Source of the DNA: Microcella frigidaquae
Lineage (GTDB): Bacteria; Actinomycetota; Actinomycetes; Actinomycetales; Microbacteriaceae
Direction of reading: 5' to 3'
Assembly (NCBI RefSeq): GCF_014200395.1
Contig: NZ_JACHBS010000001.1
Coordinates: 806,001-870,000, forward strand
DNA: 64,000 bases
Under the pieces are notes generated by a model. The model saw nothing but the letters and a program-made list of their open reading frames with translations, was not told the DNA's origin and searched no databases. Positions 60,847 through 64,000 of the stretch are shown in pieces. The position numbers and the translations under genes are program-made. Numbering within the stretch: the first letter of the stretch is position 1; the number at the start of each line of letters is the position of its first letter.

Positions 60847-62080
60847 TCCGGTCGCCGGCGTGCTGCGCGGCCACGCGCTCCCACTCGGCGTACAGCGCAT
60901 CCACGGCGGCATGGAAGCGCGCCGTCGCGGCCCCGGGCGTCGTGTCGCCGAAGTAGCGCGTCACCCAGTGGGTGAGCTTCTCGTGCGCCTCGGCGCTCGT
61001 CAGCACGCGGTCGATGGCGGGAACGATCTGCGCGGCATCCTCCGCCGCCACCCACTCGCAATCGCTGAGGTACCCGGTGTCGTCGATCTCGGCCTCGGGC
61101 GACGCGGGCCGCGCGATCAGGATCGGCTTGCCTGTCGCGAGCCGGTCGTAGACCATCGCCGAGATGTCGGTGATGGCGACGTCGGCGGCGGCGAGCTGCC
61201 AGCCGAGCGCGGCTCCCGTGTCGTGCACGTGCTGCGCGGACGGGTCGGCGGCGTTGGCGCGCTCCAGAGCCGCGATGATGCGCCGGTTCGCGTCGCGGTA
61301 ATCGCGGCTCACCACCCCGCTGCGCGGGTGCGGGCGATAGATCACGCGGTGGCGGCCGGTCGCGAGCAGAGCATCCACGATCGCCTCGCCGTGGCTGGCG
61401 ATCGAGCCGTACGCCGCGGCGGGGCGGTCGCCCTCCCAGGTGGGGGCGTAGAGCACGACCGTGCGGTCGTCCGCCGCGTAGGGCGTCTCGCCGGCGAAGT
61501 GGTCGGCCTGCGGGCGCCCGATCTCGAGAGTGCGGTGCTCGACGTCGTACGACCACAACTTGCGCGCCAGGCGGTCGCGCGCCGCCTGCCCCGCGACGAA
61601 GGCGTAGTCGTACGCCTTGTACTGGTTGGTGGTCATGTACATCTTGTCCGACTCGCCATGGTTGATGAACACGTGCCACATGCGGCCATAGCGGAACATC
61701 TGGAAGTTCTTGGTGTTCTGGTTGACGTAGAACACGATGCGCAGCGGCTGCTCGGCGACGAAGCGCTCGAGGTCGGTCACCTTGCGCAGGTAGACGGCGG
61801 GCACGGGGGCCTCGTCGAGCAACGTCATCATCGTGCCCGGGCTGCGGCTGATGATCGCGACCGGATGCTCCCGGGCGAGCTCGGCGAGCGGCGCGTACCA
61901 CTGCCGGATCTGGTACAGGTTCACCCGGGTGTCGGCGAAGTAGACGGCGATCTCGATGCTGCCGGGGGCGGGCGGGGTCTCGTTCTCGAGCCGCCGGGCG
62001 AGCAGGTTTCGGTTGCGGCGCGAGCGCATCAGGTCGCGCACAATGCGGCGCGCGGTCTTGTACTGGCCCACGATCTTCAC
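60782..62080 (-). CDS. CDP-glycerol glycerophosphotransferase family protein (TagB/TagF-like)
   Basis: A 432-residue membrane-associated glycosyltransferase-like enzyme. EIAVYFADTRVNLYQIRQWYAPLAELAREHPVAIISRSPGTM begins the Rossmann half. The C-terminal half has VIYRPHPRSG and DVAITDISAMVYDRLATGKPILIARP, the conserved HP and D-S/I-S motifs of this family. The acidic end (NPFDDEDDEDEAPTGD) overlaps the EcsC-like gene by 65 bp. GTG 62080 is chosen because GGGAG lies 10 nt upstream; GTG 62086 is close. It probably adds glycerol- or ribitol-phosphate units to a teichoic acid. Confidence 0.9.
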   Translation of the reverse strand: MKIVGQYKTARRIVRDLMRSRRNRNLLARRLENETPPAPGSIEIAVYFADTRVNLYQIRQWYAPLAELAREHPVAIISRSPGTMMTLLDEAPVPAVYLRKVTDLERFVAEQPLRIVFYVNQNTKNFQMFRYGRMWHVFINHGESDKMYMTTNQYKAYDYAFVAGQAARDRLARKLWSYDVEHRTLEIGRPQADHFAGETPYAADDRTVVLYAPTWEGDRPAAAYGSIASHGEAIVDALLATGRHRVIYRPHPRSGVVSRDYRDANRRIIAALERANAADPSAQHVHDTGAALGWQLAAADVAITDISAMVYDRLATGKPILIARPASPEAEIDDTGYLSDCEWVAAEDAAQIVPAIDRVLTSAEAHEKLTHWVTRYFGDTTPGAATARFHAAVDALYAEWERVAAQHAGDRITSESNPFDDEDDEDEAPTGD

Positions 62081-62166
62081 GCCCACGATTCTCCCAGCGG
62101 GCTCCGGACCGGCCCGACCAAACGGCGACACCGTTACCGACTTGTTCACACGACACGACGAGGTGA

Positions 62167-62172
62167 CAGAAT
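62167..62172 (+). promoter_or_regulatory. Possible -10 box of the large glycerophosphotransferase gene
   Basis: CAGAAT, then 8 nt, then the ATG at 62181. No ribosome binding site is seen between them. Confidence 0.3.
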
Positions 62173-62180
62173 CGGGCGCG

Positions 62181-64000
62181 ATGGCCCGCTTCACGTTCAG
62201 CGCCGGCAACGCGCGCGCTCTCGCCCGCGCCCCGCTCTACGCGCTGGGGGCGCTGGTCGCGCTGCTCGTGCCGCGGAGCCCGCGGCGCTGGGTGCTGGCC
62301 TCGGGCATCGGGCTCGGCGAGGGAGCGCTCGCGCTGCACGATCATGCGCGCGCCGTCGACCCCGCACGGCACCTAACCTGGCTCGCCTCCAGCCGCACCG
62401 AGCTCGCGGCGGCGCGGGCGCGCGGCATGCGCGCTCTGCCCAAGCGGGGGCCGCGCGGCCTCTGGGCAACGCTGCGCGCGGGCGTGGTCGTCGTGACGCA
62501 CGGCTTCGGCGACGTCAACCGCTTCGGCGTGAGCGGCGCGCGCGTCGTGCAGCTGTGGCACGGCATCCCGCTGAAGCGCCTCCACCTCGACACCGGCGCC
62601 GCGTTGCGCCTTCCGCTCATCGGGCGCCTGCCGGGCGTCACCCGCCTCATGGCGGCGCTGTACCGCCGTGCGGGGGCCCAGATCGCGCTGTTCCCGGTGG
62701 CCTCCGATCGGGTCGGAGCGCGCATCCGCAGCGCGTTCGGCCTGCCGGCGTCGCGGGTGATCGCGGTCGGTGACCCGCGCGACGACGTGCTGCTGCGCGG
62801 CACCGCGGAGTCACGGCGGGAGACGGCCCGTGCTCTCGTCTCGGAGGCCCTGTGCGCGTCGGGCGGCGACGCGCTGCCGGATGCGGGCCCCGTCGTGCTC
62901 TACGCCCCGACCTGGCGCGACGGCGCGGTGGATGCCGCGATCCCCTCCCCCGCCGAGTGGCAGGCAATCGCGGCCTGGGCCGACCGCACCGGCGCGACGC
63001 TGCTGATCCGCTCGCACCCGCTCGGCCAGGGCTCGTATGCGGAGGGCGCCGCCCGCTCGCCGCGCATCCGGCTGCTCGGCCGCGATGCCCTCACCGACGT
63101 GACCCCGGCGCTGCCGGCCGTGGACCTCGTCGTCACGGACTACAGCTCGATCGCCTTCGACGCCGCCATCGCCGACGTGCCCAGCGTCTTCTTCGCCCCC
63201 GACCTGCCGCAGTACCTGGCGACCCGCGGGCTGTACCAGCCCTACCGCGAGTTCAGCGGCGGCGAGCCCGCGACGACGTGGGCCGAGACGCTCGACCGCA
63301 TCGATGCCGCGCTCGACGGCCCGGGCCGGGAGGCCGCGCTCGCGCACGCCCGCTGGCTGCGGGACGAGCTCGTCGACCACCTCGATGGCCGTGCGACCGA
63401 GCGCGTGCACGCGGCCATCCTCGGGGTGCTCGGCGAGCCGGTACCCGCCGCGGACAACGACTCGGGCGCGATCACGCGCGCCGCACGGCGGCTCATCGTC
63501 GACTATGCCGAGGTCGACCACACCACCGTCGCGTTTCGCGGCACCGCTCCGGCTCGCATCGCCCGGATCTCACTGGTCGGACCACGGCAGACGATCGCCC
63601 TGCAGCACGACCAGGTCGGCAACAGCTTCTCGGCCGGGGCGAGCCTGTTCGGCGAGCGCTGGGGCATCGCCGACCTCCCGCCCCGCAGCGACGACTACCG
63701 CCTCGAGGTGCTGTTCGAGGGCGACGAGCGCCCGAGCACGCGCGCGACCGTCGTGGCATCGCTCGACCCTGCCTTCCGCACCGACTGGCTGCGGGCCGAG
63801 CTGCGCGCCGACGCGGGCACCCTCGTGCTGCGCGTCGAGCCGCCGCTCGCGGACGACGAGCGGGGGGCATCCGCCCAGAAGCGCCTCGAGAAGGCGTACC
63901 GGCGTCGCCCCGCGACACCCGAGAACGCCGTGTTCTTCGAGAGCTTCTACAGCCAGACCGTCGCCTGCAACCCGCTCGCGATCGACCGCGAGCTCGCGCG
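62181..64000 (+). CDS. CDP-glycerol glycerophosphotransferase family protein, multidomain, 3' end outside window
   Basis: 606 codons without a stop, running off the window. The first catalytic domain spans about residues 1-440: VVVTHGFGDVNRFGVSGARVVQLWHGIPLKRL, PVVLYAPTWRDGA, LLIRSHPLGQG and LVVTDYSSIAFDAAIADVPSVFFAPD are the TagF/TagB core (WHGIPLKR, YAPTWRD, H-P, DYSS). After a beta-rich stretch (about 440-590), ENAVFFESFYSQTVACNPLAIDREL begins a second domain, since TagF-like proteins often start with VFFESFxGxxxxxSP. The whole protein is therefore likely above 1000 residues, with two transferase modules. It faces away from the shorter paralogue at 60782. Confidence 0.92.
   Translation, partial: MARFTFSAGNARALARAPLYALGALVALLVPRSPRRWVLASGIGLGEGALALHDHARAVDPARHLTWLASSRTELAAARARGMRALPKRGPRGLWATLRAGVVVVTHGFGDVNRFGVSGARVVQLWHGIPLKRLHLDTGAALRLPLIGRLPGVTRLMAALYRRAGAQIALFPVASDRVGARIRSAFGLPASRVIAVGDPRDDVLLRGTAESRRETARALVSEALCASGGDALPDAGPVVLYAPTWRDGAVDAAIPSPAEWQAIAAWADRTGATLLIRSHPLGQGSYAEGAARSPRIRLLGRDALTDVTPALPAVDLVVTDYSSIAFDAAIADVPSVFFAPDLPQYLATRGLYQPYREFSGGEPATTWAETLDRIDAALDGPGREAALAHARWLRDELVDHLDGRATERVHAAILGVLGEPVPAADNDSGAITRAARRLIVDYAEVDHTTVAFRGTAPARIARISLVGPRQTIALQHDQVGNSFSAGASLFGERWGIADLPPRSDDYRLEVLFEGDERPSTRATVVASLDPAFRTDWLRAELRADAGTLVLRVEPPLADDERGASAQKRLEKAYRRRPATPENAVFFESFYSQTVACNPLAIDRELA

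Noticed and set aside
1..64000. CRISPR arrays, transposases, integrative elements
   Set aside because: I found no regular spaced repeats or transposase-like proteins; XerC is the housekeeping recombinase type.

Overview
This is a chromosomal segment of a high-GC Gram-positive bacterium, most likely an actinobacterium of the family Microbacteriaceae. The evidence is the GC-rich codon use, the GlgE/GlgX/GlgP/GlgB glucan set, two DivIVA-type proteins, a DUF2469-rnhB-lepB-rplS block, DUF3039, an LLM-type presumed F420 oxidoreductase, and many TAnnnT -10 boxes 6-9 nt in front of a start codon (leaderless mRNAs). I identify 61 protein genes, two of them cut by the window edges. I see no rRNA, tRNA, CRISPR array, transposase or phage genes.

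Layout. 1-3.3 kb: a truncated PLP-dependent alanine-racemase-fold enzyme, mnmA and a cysteine desulfurase (tRNA thiolation), with a strong hairpin element between the last two. 3.4-13.2 kb: glucan metabolism (glgX, ybaK, glgP, then divergent glgE-glgB), with a structured non-coding region between glgP and glgE. 13.2-21.2 kb: a CXXC-less thioredoxin/TPR protein, a membrane protein with an internal lipobox-like segment, a long DivIVA-type coiled-coil protein, an AI-2E-type transporter, a hydrolase, a small zinc-ribbon protein, a lytic-transglycosylase-like protein and a DivIVA-repeat protein. 21.2-29.1 kb: the rpsB-tsf-pyrH-frr-cdsA block on the minus strand, interrupted between pyrH and frr by three genes (surface protein, EamA transporter, Asp-box protein). 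29.4-37.8 kb: M23 peptidase, xerC, an MMPL exporter with a divergent MarR regulator, a phosphodiesterase, and dprA-comM-yraN. 38-41.5 kb: one very large secreted/membrane protein. 41.6-48 kb: DUF2469-rnhB-lepB-rplS and rpsP-khpA-rimM-trmD, separated by a TetR-map pair and a small membrane protein. 48.1-55 kb: LLM oxidoreductase, amidase, ffh, gamma-carbonic anhydrase, ftsY, a DUF559-type gene lying between two inverted copies of a short repeat, and DUF3039. 55-57.5 kb: an ABC exporter. 57.7-64 kb: a cell-wall glycopolymer (teichoic-acid-like) cluster with a nucleotidyltransferase, a TagGH-type ABC transporter, an EcsC-like protein and two CDP-glycerol glycerophosphotransferase-type enzymes.

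How the genes fit together. GlgE and GlgB extend and branch alpha-glucan, while GlgP and GlgX break it down. The cysteine desulfurase probably supplies sulfur to MnmA. Ffh and FtsY form the SRP targeting pair, and LepB cleaves signal peptides. XerC, DprA, ComM and YraN form a DNA-processing neighbourhood. The right end encodes synthesis and export of a wall polymer. Most of the window is conserved core genome. The most unusual parts are the repeat-flanked DUF559-type gene, the structured region between glgP and glgE, the three-gene interruption of pyrH-frr, and the overlapping divergent -10 boxes between the cysteine desulfurase and glgX.
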